Positions 8,943-16,011 are shown, counted from the stretch's first letter. The stretch: 39,659 nucleotides of DNA from Candidatus Omnitrophota bacterium (GCA_019052695.1 JAHQRI010000003.1:1-39659), one strand, 5' to 3'. Translations and numbers: made by a program. Notes: generated by a model not told the origin, from the letters alone.

Positions 8943-9452
8943 ATGAAGCCAGGCATGCTCGCCCCGCAAGACCTTTTGTATCATCCGGCCCACGGTTTAT
9001 GCCGGGTGGACCGGGTTACGGTGCAGGAGAGGTCCGGCAAGAAGGTCACTTGCTATTCTTTGGTGCCGCGGATCGCGACCAAGATGAAAGTGCGCTTTGT
9101 GATCGCGGAACCCGATCTGGAAGTTTCCGGATTTCACAGGGTGATCTCGGTCACAGAGGCCCGAAAGATCCTGGCGTACCTAAGAGCGGGGGACAGCAGT
9201 GCCGCGCAAACGGATCAGACCTGGGCGCTGGCCCGGAACATTCTTTCTTTCACCAAAGACAAATTGAACCCGCGAGACCAGCGGAAACGGCAACTTATGG
9301 AACATTCCGTGAGGGGGCTTGTCGGAGAGTTTTCATGTGTTCTTGAAATATCCCTCAAAGAGGCGGTCCGCAAGATCGAACAGAGCCTCGGGTCGAACAC
9401 AACCATCCACCCGCTGCTTCATGCCTCTTTGTCACGCGCAATCGAAAATTAA
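8943..9452 (+). CDS. CarD/CdnL-TRCF family transcription regulator
   Basis: The N-terminal residues 1-65 match the CarD_CdnL_TRCF RNA-polymerase-interacting domain (QDLLYHPAHGLCRVDRV, with the conserved YPxHG-type turn). Residues 80-165 are predicted helical, as in the DNA-contacting C-terminal domain of CdnL. Standalone CarD proteins of about 160-170 residues bind the RNA polymerase beta subunit and stabilise open promoter complexes. The ATG at 8943 gives 169 residues; the in-frame ATG at 8955 is an alternative, and neither has a strong ribosome site. Upstream neighbour: the 57-aa basic protein. Confidence 0.8.
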   Translation: MKPGMLAPQDLLYHPAHGLCRVDRVTVQERSGKKVTCYSLVPRIATKMKVRFVIAEPDLEVSGFHRVISVTEARKILAYLRAGDSSAAQTDQTWALARNILSFTKDKLNPRDQRKRQLMEHSVRGLVGEFSCVLEISLKEAVRKIEQSLGSNTTIHPLLHASLSRAIEN

Positions 9453-9464
9453 GGAGACCGACCG

Positions 9465-9797
9465 ATGACGCACGAACCTCCAAGGCACCAGGAATCTTCC
9501 GAAACGCACGTCCTGGAACTGCTCAAAAAAATCCAGCAACAGCTCACTTTCTTGGAGAGGAAGATCGATGCGCTCGGAAGCGGCGGCGTGCCGGCACCCT
9601 TCCGAAAGGAGGGTTTTTTCCCGCGAAAACCACGGCCCTTTGCACACCCCCATCACTCTGGAGATGGGCGCGGGGCTGGGGCCGGGCCGGGACATTTCCC
9701 TAAGCCCCCGTATCATGATCGGTCATCACGGGGAGAGCGGCGTGGATTTGCCCATCCTAAGAAGTCTTTTTTCCACCACCGTAGAGGGAACGCTTAA
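9465..9797 (+). CDS. Coiled-coil protein paired with a CxxC protein
   Basis: A 110-residue protein with a short amphipathic coiled coil near residues 14-37 (VLELLKKIQQQLTFLERKID) and then a low-complexity His/Pro/Arg/Gly-rich tail ending in GFAHPKKSFFHHRRGNA. From memory, similar coiled-coil proteins with a basic GFxHxKKxFF tail sit directly before CxxC-x17-CxxC proteins in other anaerobes, as this one does. AAGGAG precedes the ATG by about eight bases. The function is unknown; the His-rich tail could bind metal or nucleic acid. Confidence 0.65.
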   Translation: MTHEPPRHQESSETHVLELLKKIQQQLTFLERKIDALGSGGVPAPFRKEGFFPRKPRPFAHPHHSGDGRGAGAGPGHFPKPPYHDRSSRGERRGFAHPKKSFFHHRRGNA

Positions 9798-9838
9798 AAA
9801 GCTTCACGATGCTTTTGAGGCTCACAAGGAGGTATACC

Positions 9839-10000
9839 ATGGGATTTCAACAAAGCGGATTCGCCGGGCGCCCACGAGAAATGCATAAAGCTAACTGCGC
9901 CGATTGCAAGAAGGAGTGCGAGGTCCCTTTTAAACCCCGCGAAGACCGCCCCGTTTATTGCAACGAATGCTTCGCGAAACGCAAAGAAGGGGGCCGGTAA
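9839..10000 (+). CDS. CxxC-x17-CxxC zinc-ribbon protein
   Basis: A 53-residue protein in which CADC and CNEC are separated by exactly 17 residues, the signature of the CxxC-x17-CxxC family. It probably folds as a small zinc ribbon; the family has no established function. I chose the ATG at 9839 over an upstream in-frame start because AAGGAGG (9826-9832) sits at ideal spacing. It lies 41 bases after the coiled-coil protein and is probably made from the same mRNA. Confidence 0.8.
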   Translation: MGFQQSGFAGRPREMHKANCADCKKECEVPFKPREDRPVYCNECFAKRKEGGR

Positions 10001-10074
10001 GCATCCTTCAAGGAACAGAGAGCCCGACCGGGCGAAAGGTATTTTTGTCTTAGAGCCTGAGAAAGAAAGGGAAC

Positions 10075-10545
10075 ATGGATCCAGCATCTGAGGGCAGTCA
10101 GGAATTGTCCCGAATCAGTCGAGAGAAGATCAAGGACCGGGCGGCCGCGATATGGAAAAGAAAATGTCAGTCCCTTAGCACCGCACTGGATGATTGGCTT
10201 CAGGCTGAGCGGGAATTACGATCGGAAACCGAGATCGGATGTAAAAGCTCCGATCAGTACACTCGCGACGCAATGTCGCGGATCCGACACAGGGCGCAGA
10301 AGATCCGTGAAGAGAAAGTTCGCTCCCTGAGGACCGCTTTTGACGATTGGATCGAGGCGGAAAAGGAACTGAGGGAGGAACTGAAAAAGAAGGCCGGCGC
10401 GGGCGATCTTTTCGACCTTTGGTTCCATAAGGTATCAGCCCGTATTACGCCCTTGCTGGCTTCGGACACGACGGTCCAGGCGAGCGCTTTTAATAGCGCG
10501 TTGGAGCAGCTCTATGTTGAACTCATGGCCGAGTGTATGACTTGA
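10075..10545 (+). CDS. Protein with two DUF2934-like repeats
   Basis: A 156-residue protein with two similar helical units at about residues 17-50 and 68-103. Each has the pattern of charged helix, then R/S-L-x-T-A-x-D-D-W-x-x-A-E-x-E-L (ALDDWLQAERELR and AFDDWIEAEKELR). The ending W-x-x-A-E-x-E-L is characteristic of the short DUF2934 motif, which normally occurs once in small proteins. The last 50 residues are a separate helical segment. No signal peptide or membrane segment is visible and the function is unknown. An AAAGGG lies before the ATG. Confidence 0.6.
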   Translation: MDPASEGSQELSRISREKIKDRAAAIWKRKCQSLSTALDDWLQAERELRSETEIGCKSSDQYTRDAMSRIRHRAQKIREEKVRSLRTAFDDWIEAEKELREELKKKAGAGDLFDLWFHKVSARITPLLASDTTVQASAFNSALEQLYVELMAECMT

Positions 10546-10587
10546 GCGGGACATCATGAACGAAGAACTTCGGACCAGTGTGCGACT

Positions 10588-10881
10588 GTGAGGGCAGGGC
10601 GCGGGTGGTTTTGGTTCCTTTCGGCGTTCTTGACCATTTGCGTTTGTGAACCGTCGGAGGGCCGCACGGAAGACAAACCTTCGGGACTTTATGCCGGTCC
10701 TTTGTCCGTTGCCGCAGGAGCAGTCGTCGAGACCCGCGAGTCCGGACCGATGCCTGACGTGCGACGTATGATTCGCCCCAGATACAAAGGAACCACCGGA
10801 GCGGTCGGGCAACAGGGGACCACGTTGGAAGAAGAGAGTCCTCTCAGCATTTCCTCAGCGGCTGAAGACCGTCTTTCCTAA
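10588..10881 (+). CDS. Possible small exported protein
   Basis: A 97-codon frame starting with GTG whose first 20-25 residues look like a signal peptide (basic start, then WFWFLSAFLTICVC). The rest is polar with no motif I recognise. There is no convincing ribosome site, and the GTG choice is weak. It may be real, because composition changes sharply after the hydrophobic stretch, or it may be chance. Confidence 0.3.
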   Translation: MRAGRGWFWFLSAFLTICVCEPSEGRTEDKPSGLYAGPLSVAAGAVVETRESGPMPDVRRMIRPRYKGTTGAVGQQGTTLEEESPLSISSAAEDRLS

Positions 10882-11173
10882 GCCCGGCTTTCCTATCGGT
10901 CGCGGCCCCTCGATAACCGGTGGACACGTCTCAAAAAAATCATTCCTGACGGTCCCTGTTATGAAGGATCCCTCTTGCGAAAGGGGGCCCGTTCCGTGCG
11001 TCTGGAAGCATTGAGATAGATCCTTAGAGGCTATTTTTACGAACCTCTTTTCCCACCGAACGGCCGCCGTCAGTCTTCGGTCCCTTTAAAGTCAATCAGC
11101 CCGTGCCGCTCGTGTCTCCTGCAGGGTATCCGCTGTTTTCATGGCTCCAGGGGATGAACCCGCAATGAAATAT
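10882..11173. other. Non-coding stretch before the Fur promoter
   Basis: I see no gene, RNA or repeat that I can support in this segment. All frames are short and lack ribosome sites. It ends at the -35 box of the Fur-controlled promoter. Confidence 0.5.
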
Positions 11174-11202
11174 TTGACAGCGCACGTAAGGGGAGCTATA
11201 TT
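11174..11202 (+). promoter_or_regulatory. Sigma70 promoter of the Fur-led gene run
   Basis: A perfect -35 TTGACA (11174-11179) and a -10 TATATT (11197-11202) are separated by 17 bases. The start point would be near 11209, inside the Fur box that follows. This is the strongest promoter in the window and precedes a plus-strand run of genes reaching past 26 kb. Confidence 0.85.
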
Positions 11203-11218
11203 ATTGATAATCATTTTC
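11200..11218 (+). promoter_or_regulatory. Fur box overlapping the transcription start
   Basis: The 19 bases read ATTATTGATAATCATTTTC and match the classical Fur consensus GATAATGATAATCATTATC at 15 positions, including the whole core TGATAATCATT. The box overlaps the -10 edge and the predicted start, where a bound repressor would block polymerase. The first gene downstream encodes a Fur-family protein, so autoregulation by iron is the simple reading. Confidence 0.8.
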
Positions 11219-11237
11219 AATAAGGAGGACGGTGCTT

Positions 11238-11705
11238 ATGCCCAGACGGGATGGGTGCGGGCCCCCGTGGTTCTCGGGTCAGTTGAGAGGATGCGGGCGC
11301 AGGATGACGGTCACCAGAGAGCTCATCTTGGATGTTGTCAGCAAAAAGGGCGGACATCTGAGTGCAGATGAGGTGTTCGAGGCGGTCCGAAAAAGGTATC
11401 CCGGGATCGGCCTTGTTACGGTTTATCGGACCCTGGACCTTTTAGCTGGTATGGACGTTCTTTCGAAGCATGAATTTGGGGATGGACGTGCTCGTTATGA
11501 AATGATCAACGGCTCCAAAAGCGATGACCATCACCATCATCTTGTCTGCACGTCCTGCAATTGCGTTGTCGATTATAGGGATTTTATCGATGACGAGGTG
11601 CAGTTGTTGAAAAAGACCGAGGCGGGTCTTTCGAAGAAGTTCCGTTTCAAGATCACGGACCATGTGATCGAGTTCTACGGTCTTTGCGAGAAATGCCAAC
11701 AGTAA
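11238..11705 (+). CDS. Fur-family metal- or peroxide-responsive regulator
   Basis: A 155-residue Fur-family protein. The winged helix covers about residues 22-92 (RMTVTRELILD, SADEVF, VTVYRTLDLL). The dimerisation half has a His cluster (98-101) and two CxxC pairs, C104/C107 and C150/C153, the usual structural zinc site. It carries a 20-residue N-terminal extension with two extra cysteines (C7 and C19). The start at 11238 has AAGGAGG nine bases upstream; the GTG at 11232 is too close to that site. Fur, PerR and Zur cannot be separated on this evidence, but the box upstream is of Fur type. Confidence 0.9.
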   Translation: MPRRDGCGPPWFSGQLRGCGRRMTVTRELILDVVSKKGGHLSADEVFEAVRKRYPGIGLVTVYRTLDLLAGMDVLSKHEFGDGRARYEMINGSKSDDHHHHLVCTSCNCVVDYRDFIDDEVQLLKKTEAGLSKKFRFKITDHVIEFYGLCEKCQQ

Positions 11706-11717
11706 GAGGGCCTGAGG

Positions 11718-12038
11718 ATGAACATTGGGATCATTATTTCGACGAACGACGCGGAAACGTGCTGGAACGCCTTAAGGTACGCGAACTTCTGTCTCGGTCA
11801 AAAAGATACGGTGAAGATTTTCTTTATGGGGAAAGGTGTGGAATACCAAAAGGTCAGTACGGACAAATTTAGTACGGTTGAACAGGTGGACCGCTTTTTG
11901 AAATCGGGGGGCGAGATCTACGCGTGTGGCTCTTGTATCAGGTCAAGAGAACAGGACGGCTCCGAGATGTGTCCGCTTTCGACCATGAAAGATCTGTATG
12001 ACATTGTAAAAGAATGTGACCGGACGGTTTCTTTTTAA
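11718..12038 (+). CDS. DsrE/DsrF-like sulfur-relay family protein
   Basis: A 106-residue alpha/beta protein starting MNIGIIISTNDAETCWNALR, a DsrE-fold opening. A YACGSC element at about 69-73 gives a conserved-looking Cys pair (C70, C73) at the position where DsrE/TusD proteins carry the persulfide-bearing cysteine. It lies 12 bases after the Fur-family gene. A role in moving sulfane sulfur or in thiol redox sensing is inferred from the family, and fits the neighbouring Fe-S proteins. Confidence 0.75.
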   Translation: MNIGIIISTNDAETCWNALRYANFCLGQKDTVKIFFMGKGVEYQKVSTDKFSTVEQVDRFLKSGGEIYACGSCIRSREQDGSEMCPLSTMKDLYDIVKECDRTVSF

Positions 12039-12066
12039 CAGATTTCAAAATGAGGAGGTGACGATC

Positions 12067-12420
12067 ATGCCAGGAGGAGATAGAACAGGACCCACGGGAA
12101 TGGGGCCCATGACAGGAAGGGCTGCCGGCTATTGCGCAAGTTACGCAGGTCCCGGCTATGCGAACCCCGTCGTGGGAAGGCGGTTCGGGCTAGGACTCGG
12201 TTGGGGCTGGGGGAGAGGACGTGGCGGCGGGTTCGGCCGTGGTTTTGGCAGGGGTTGGGGCGCTTATGCTTACGCGGCTCCTTATTATCCTGCGGAGCTT
12301 TCTCCGACAAGAGAAGCCGAGGTTCTTCGGGATCAGGCCAAAACTATGCAGCAAGAGATCGATGCCATCAATCGACGTATCCAAGAGCTCGAATCTTCAC
12401 AGTCGTCGGAGAACAAATAA
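12067..12420 (+). CDS. DUF5320-type Gly/Arg-rich protein
   Basis: A 117-residue protein with the DUF5320 opening MPGGDRTGPTGMGPMTGR followed by GYC, then a long Gly/Trp/Arg-rich segment (about 40-72) and a C-terminal helix of coiled-coil type (EAEVLRDQAKTMQQEIDAI). A strong GAGGAGGTGA site precedes the ATG at 12067, so the longer in-frame start is rejected. The family is usually found beside NifX-type and MinD-type genes, as here. Its biochemical role is unknown. Confidence 0.8.
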   Translation: MPGGDRTGPTGMGPMTGRAAGYCASYAGPGYANPVVGRRFGLGLGWGWGRGRGGGFGRGFGRGWGAYAYAAPYYPAELSPTREAEVLRDQAKTMQQEIDAINRRIQELESSQSSENK

Positions 12421-12454
12421 GAAGATCGACTTTCAAAAAAAGGGGGCGTTTTCT

Positions 12455-12694
12455 ATGCCAGGAGGCGATGGGACCGGACCGAGTGGAAGAGGCCCGCGAG
12501 GGCGAGGGGGTGTCGGCCGCGGCATGGGGCGGGGTCGTAATGGGCTGAACCCAGGCGTGTTGGGTTCGGTCCCGGAGGGGGTTTGTGTTTGCTCAAATTG
12601 CGGAGCCGAGATCAGGCACCAAGTCGGAATCCCGTGTTCTTCCGTTAACTGTCCGAAATGCGGAACTTCGATGACAAGAAAGGCCTCAATTTAA
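12455..12694 (+). CDS. Small MPGGD-leader zinc-ribbon protein
   Basis: A 79-residue protein that repeats the MPGGDGTGPSGRGP opening of its upstream neighbour, then a Gly/Arg stretch, then a zinc-ribbon-like part with CVCSNCG and CPKCG plus further Cys residues between. The ATG at 12455 follows AGGGGG. The shared opening suggests both proteins bind a common partner or arose from one ancestor. The function is unknown; metal binding by the paired cysteines is the safest statement. Confidence 0.7.
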   Translation: MPGGDGTGPSGRGPRGRGGVGRGMGRGRNGLNPGVLGSVPEGVCVCSNCGAEIRHQVGIPCSSVNCPKCGTSMTRKASI

Positions 12695-12805
12695 GAAAGA
12701 TCGTTGTACGATCCATCCCGCGTCAGGGACGGGTTAAGCGGTTGTTTCGATCAGCCAGCACAGGATCGATAAAATCAAAACTAAGCTTTAATGCGGGGGA
12801 AATTT

Positions 12806-13189
12806 ATGAGATACGCTATAGCAAAAGACGGAAATTTGGTTTCGGCCCATTTCGGAAGATGTATGGAATACGTGCTTTTGGATGTTGAAAACGGCCAGAT
12901 CAGTAATGAACAAGTGGTCGCCAATCCCGGACACGCTCCGGGTAATATCCCCGATTTTTTAAATTCGCACCGGGTCAACGTGGTCATTGCGGGAGGAATG
13001 GGTGCGCGGGCCGTTCAATTCTTCAAGCAATTCGGAATGGACACCGTCGTCGGAGTTGCCGGTACCCTCTCCGAAGTCAAAAAGATGCTCACTGAAGGAG
13101 CGCTCAAAGGTGGCGAAAGCACTTGCAGCCCTAAAAGCGGCCGGGGGTACGGGCTCGAACGCCAAGGCGGTTGTCACCATGATGAGTAA
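12806..13189 (+). CDS. NifX/NafY-type FeMo-cofactor-family protein, copy 1
   Basis: A 127-residue protein of the dinitrogenase iron-molybdenum cofactor biosynthesis family: MRYAIAKDGN, VSAHFGRCMEYVLLDVENG and VIAGGMGARAVQFF, with the conserved HFGRC element. It ends with a Cys/His-rich tail (GGCHHDE). Family members bind Fe-S or Mo-Fe(-Cu) clusters, as in NifX, NafY and the orange protein. The start at 12806 is preferred because GGGGGA lies just before it. No nitrogenase genes are in the window, so nitrogen fixation is not implied. Confidence 0.85.
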   Translation: MRYAIAKDGNLVSAHFGRCMEYVLLDVENGQISNEQVVANPGHAPGNIPDFLNSHRVNVVIAGGMGARAVQFFKQFGMDTVVGVAGTLSEVKKMLTEGALKGGESTCSPKSGRGYGLERQGGCHHDE

Positions 13190-13278
13190 CGTTTTTTTAC
13201 GTTTGTGAAGGACGGTGTTGTCCGGGTCTTCATGAATTGGATAAATGCGGTACCTACTATAACAACAAGGAGAAGAAC

Positions 13279-13971
13279 ATGGAAAGCACAGCAACAGTTG
13301 TCAACCGAGTGCCTTTGATCGGCGAAAAGGCCCCCGCGTTCGAGGCGGACACCACGCAGGGAAAGATCAAGTATCCCGAGGATTACAAGGGGAAATGGGT
13401 CATCCTGTTCAGTCACCCGGCAGATTTCACGCCGGTCTGTACGACGGAATTTATGACCTTCGCCACGATGGAAAAGGAATTTGAAGACCTGAACTGCAAG
13501 CTCATCGGTCTTTCGATCGATAGCCATTTCAGTCACATCGCGTGGCTCAGGACGATCAAGGAAAAGATCGAGTACAAAGGCATGAAGAACGTCGAGGTGA
13601 AGTTCCCGGTCATCGCGGATCTCAAGATGGAGGTCGCGTACAAATACGGGATGGTGCAGCCGGCGGCGAGCGACATCAGCGCGGTCCGTGCCGTGTTTTT
13701 CATGGACCCCGAGGCCAAAGTGCGCGGGATCATTTTCTATCCCTCGTCCCTGGGACGTAATTTTCAGGAGATCAAAAGGGCCTTGATCGCCATGCAGGTC
13801 GCGGATAAACACCAGGTGGCGACCCCCGCGGACTGGCAGCCGGGCGATGATGTGATCGTGCCGCCTCCGGGGAGTTGCGGGGTGGCGAAAGAAAGGGTCG
13901 ACAACGCGCAAAAGGAAGGGATCAAATGCCTGGACTGGTTCATGTGCCTGAAACCGCTCAAACTGAAATAA
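13279..13971 (+). CDS. Peroxiredoxin (Prx6/AhpC-TSA family)
   Basis: A 230-residue thioredoxin-fold peroxidase with the catalytic motif HPADFTPVCTTEF (peroxidatic C54) and a long C-terminal arm (PPPGSCGVAKERV, KCLDWFMCLKPL) containing three more cysteines that could act as resolving residues, as in archaeal Prx6-type enzymes. It reduces hydrogen peroxide and organic peroxides in the cytoplasm. The ATG at 13279 follows AAGGAG. A weak promoter (TTGTCC at 13218, TAAATG at 13242) may serve it. Placed between two NifX genes, it probably protects oxygen-sensitive clusters. Confidence 0.93.
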   Translation: MESTATVVNRVPLIGEKAPAFEADTTQGKIKYPEDYKGKWVILFSHPADFTPVCTTEFMTFATMEKEFEDLNCKLIGLSIDSHFSHIAWLRTIKEKIEYKGMKNVEVKFPVIADLKMEVAYKYGMVQPAASDISAVRAVFFMDPEAKVRGIIFYPSSLGRNFQEIKRALIAMQVADKHQVATPADWQPGDDVIVPPPGSCGVAKERVDNAQKEGIKCLDWFMCLKPLKLK

Positions 13972-13996
13972 CGAGCTGCCAAGAAAGGAAAAGCGA

Positions 13997-14365
13997 GTGA
14001 AGATCGCCATTACTTCAGAAGGGAAAAGCCCGGCCGCGGCCGTAGATCCGCGTTTCGGGAGGTGTAAATATTTCATCGTCTACGATTCTGATTCCGGTGC
14101 CTTCGAATCCTTGGAAAATACGCACGCCCAAGCTTCGGGCGGGGCCGGCATTCAGGCGGGCCAGTGGATGGTTTCCAAAGGTGTGGAGGCGGTGTTGACG
14201 GGGCATGTGGGACCGAATGCTTCCGGCGTTTTGCTTCCTGCCGGCATTAAGATCTATACGGGTGTCTCAGGGACCGTGGCTGAAGCGTTCGAACGTTTTC
14301 GGAAAGGAGAATTGCCGACGGCCCCCGGTCACCCGGGGATGGTTGACGGAGGGAAGACTTCGTGA
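13997..14365 (+). CDS. NifX/NafY-type FeMo-cofactor-family protein, copy 2
   Basis: A 122-residue second member of the family: MKIAITSEG, VDPRFGRCKYFIVYD, and VLTGHVGPNASGVL with the Gly-rich ligand loop. It starts with GTG at 13997, preceded by AAAGGA. Its stop overlaps the GTG of the ferredoxin (GTGA, four bases), so the two are translationally coupled. This arrangement, NifX-type protein then ferredoxin then MinD-ferredoxin ATPases, is the one described around orange-protein genes in sulfate reducers. Cluster type is not predictable from sequence. Confidence 0.87.
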   Translation: MKIAITSEGKSPAAAVDPRFGRCKYFIVYDSDSGAFESLENTHAQASGGAGIQAGQWMVSKGVEAVLTGHVGPNASGVLLPAGIKIYTGVSGTVAEAFERFRKGELPTAPGHPGMVDGGKTS

Positions 14366-14532
14366 TCCGGATCGATAGTTCAAAGTGTGATGGGTGCGGG
14401 ATCTGCGTCGAGATCTGCCCTGTCCGGGGCGTCGAAGTTATGGCGGGCAAAGCGGTCGCTAATGAACGATGCATCGATTGCGGGACTTGCGTGCCGTGTT
14501 GTCCCCCCGAGGCGATCACCCGTGGGGAATGA
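14362..14532 (+). CDS. 2[4Fe-4S] ferredoxin, 56 aa
   Basis: A short frame encodes two classical clusters: CDGCGICVEICP and CIDCGTCVPCCP, each CxxCxxCxxxC followed by Pro. The start is GTG at 14362, overlapping the stop of the second NifX gene, and the frame ends at TGA 14530-14532. A longer overlapping frame in another register is not the product here. It is a low-potential electron carrier, probably serving the adjacent MinD-ferredoxin proteins or the NifX partner. Confidence 0.93.
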   Translation: MIRIDSSKCDGCGICVEICPVRGVEVMAGKAVANERCIDCGTCVPCCPPEAITRGE

Positions 14533-15172
14533 CCTGCGTCCGTTTTCCGGAAGCTGCCCGACGCCTGCCGGAGCACCGGAAGCGATCCTGTATCTCCTAC
14601 AACGCAAAAAACTCTTTCTCGAGTACGGTTACGACCTTGACGGAGAACGAGACGCGTTATTGGACCAGTTGGGGTCCGTCCGCGGGAAAGTGCTTGAGGT
14701 CGGAACGGGAAAAGGGCATTTCGCGCTCGCCCTGGCGCGTCGGGGCGTTGCGTTTACGACGGTCGATATTTCACGCGAAGAAAGTGAGATCGCCAGGGTC
14801 TACCTCGCGTTCCACGGTCTCGAAAAGTTCGCGGACTTCAGGCTCGAAAAAGACGACCGGCTGAGTTTTTCTGGCGGGTCATACGATTGGGTCCTCTCGG
14901 TCAATCTTCTGCATCATTTAAAGAACCCTCGTGAAACCCTTGGGGAGTTTATCAGGGTGCTGAGGCCCGAGGGCACGCTCATGCTCAGCGATTTCACGGA
15001 AGAGGGATTTGGTCTGATGGATAAGATCCATGCCCTGGACGGGCGAGTACACGATCGCGGCGTGGCCCCTCTGGCCCAAGCCGTGGACTTTCTTACCGAG
15101 ACGGGAATGCGTTTGGAGAAACGTTGGACAAGCCGTTTCCAACAAAGCGTTCTTCTCCGGAGGTCCCGATGA
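14522..15172 (+). CDS. Class I SAM-dependent methyltransferase
   Basis: A 216-residue protein with the Rossmann SAM site VLEVGTGKGHFALALARRG near residues 55-73, an acidic end of strand two (VDIS), and DWVLSVNLLHHL at motif IV/post-I. The likely start is GTG at 14522, eleven bases inside the ferredoxin gene, after a GAGG. The next gene starts in an ATGA overlap at 15169. The substrate is unknown. Embedding between ferredoxin and a MinD-type gene suggests it belongs to the same system. Confidence 0.82.
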   Translation: MGNDLRPFSGSCPTPAGAPEAILYLLQRKKLFLEYGYDLDGERDALLDQLGSVRGKVLEVGTGKGHFALALARRGVAFTTVDISREESEIARVYLAFHGLEKFADFRLEKDDRLSFSGGSYDWVLSVNLLHHLKNPRETLGEFIRVLRPEGTLMLSDFTEEGFGLMDKIHALDGRVHDRGVAPLAQAVDFLTETGMRLEKRWTSRFQQSVLLRRSR

Positions 15173-16011
15173 TCATCGCGGTGGCGAGCGGGAAGGGGGG
15201 GACCGGAAAAACGACGGTCGCGGTCAACTTGGCCCTGGCGTTGGGGGACTGTCAGTTGTTGGATTGTGATGTTGAGGAACCCAACGCGCAGATCTTTCTG
15301 AAGGCCGACCTTAAGGGGTCAAGACCTGCGACGGTGCTTGTTCCCGAGGTCGACCACAATAAGTGCACTTTTTGCGGGCGATGCAGGGAGGTGTGCGCTT
15401 ATCACGCTTTGGCGGTCCTTCCCAAAAAAGTCCTCTTTTTCCCTCAAATGTGCCACAGTTGCGGGGCCTGTGAGATGTTCTGCCCGGAAAAGGCGATCCG
15501 GGAGGTTGAACGTCCGATCGGAGTGATCGAAACAGGGAAGAAGGGGGGTATCCGGTTCGTACAGGGAAGACTGAACGTCGGAGAGACCATGGCCCCGCCG
15601 CTTATCCGGCAAGTCAAATCCCTTTGTGAGCCCGGTTCCACGGTCATCATTGACGCGCCGCCGGGGACCTCGTGTCCCATGGTCACCGCCGTGAAGGGAA
15701 GCGATTTTTGCATTCTCGTCACCGAACCCACCCCCTTCGGGATGAACGATCTTCAATTGGCCGTGGAGACCGTCAGGAAACTCGGGGTCCCGTTCGGTGT
15801 CGTCCTCAATAGGGCTGAACCCCATGACATCAAGACCCGGTTGTTCTTTAAGGCACAACGGCTTCCCGTCCTCTTGAAGATCCCATTTGACCGGAAGATC
15901 GCCGAGCTTTATTCTACCGGGACCCCTTTTATTGATCATTTTCCCGAGTACCGTGAAAAATTTCTCGGGATCTTCAGGCAGATCTCCGGAAATGTGAAGG
16001 TGCGCGCATGA
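15169..16011 (+). CDS. MinD-type ATPase with inserted 2[4Fe-4S] domain, copy 1
   Basis: A 280-residue P-loop ATPase of the MinD/Mrp class. The deviant Walker A motif SGKGGTGKTT lies at 7-16, and DAPPGTSCP marks the Walker B region. A ferredoxin domain is inserted at about 60-110 with CTFCGRCREVC (C66, C69, C72, C76) and CHSCGACEMFC (C95, C98, C101, C105). The second copy of this architecture is at 17798. Such proteins accompany NifX/ORP genes; they are thought to use ATP to load or move clusters. ATGA overlap with the methyltransferase fixes the start. Confidence 0.92.
   Translation: MIIAVASGKGGTGKTTVAVNLALALGDCQLLDCDVEEPNAQIFLKADLKGSRPATVLVPEVDHNKCTFCGRCREVCAYHALAVLPKKVLFFPQMCHSCGACEMFCPEKAIREVERPIGVIETGKKGGIRFVQGRLNVGETMAPPLIRQVKSLCEPGSTVIIDAPPGTSCPMVTAVKGSDFCILVTEPTPFGMNDLQLAVETVRKLGVPFGVVLNRAEPHDIKTRLFFKAQRLPVLLKIPFDRKIAELYSTGTPFIDHFPEYREKFLGIFRQISGNVKVRA

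Noticed and set aside
12699-12713. Hairpin GATCGT-TGT-ACGATC between the zinc-ribbon and NifX genes
   Set aside because: Six base pairs with a three-base loop and no T run. It could be chance; not enough for a terminator or regulatory call.
13218-13247. Possible promoter (TTGTCC, TAAATG) before the peroxiredoxin gene
   Set aside because: The spacer is 18 bases and both boxes are weak, so I mention it in the peroxiredoxin entry but do not list it as a feature.
13174-14076. 300-codon minus-strand frame opposite the peroxiredoxin gene
   Set aside because: The translation is low in normal protein motifs and the plus strand carries a clear peroxiredoxin.
12806-14365. Nitrogen fixation locus
   Set aside because: NifX-type proteins occur widely outside nitrogenase systems, and no nifHDK, nifE, nifN or nifB is visible.
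14387-14521. Upstream extension of the methyltransferase frame to an ATG at 14387
   Set aside because: This segment overlaps a clear ferredoxin in another frame and the extra residues have no methyltransferase features. The GTG at 14522 fits better.
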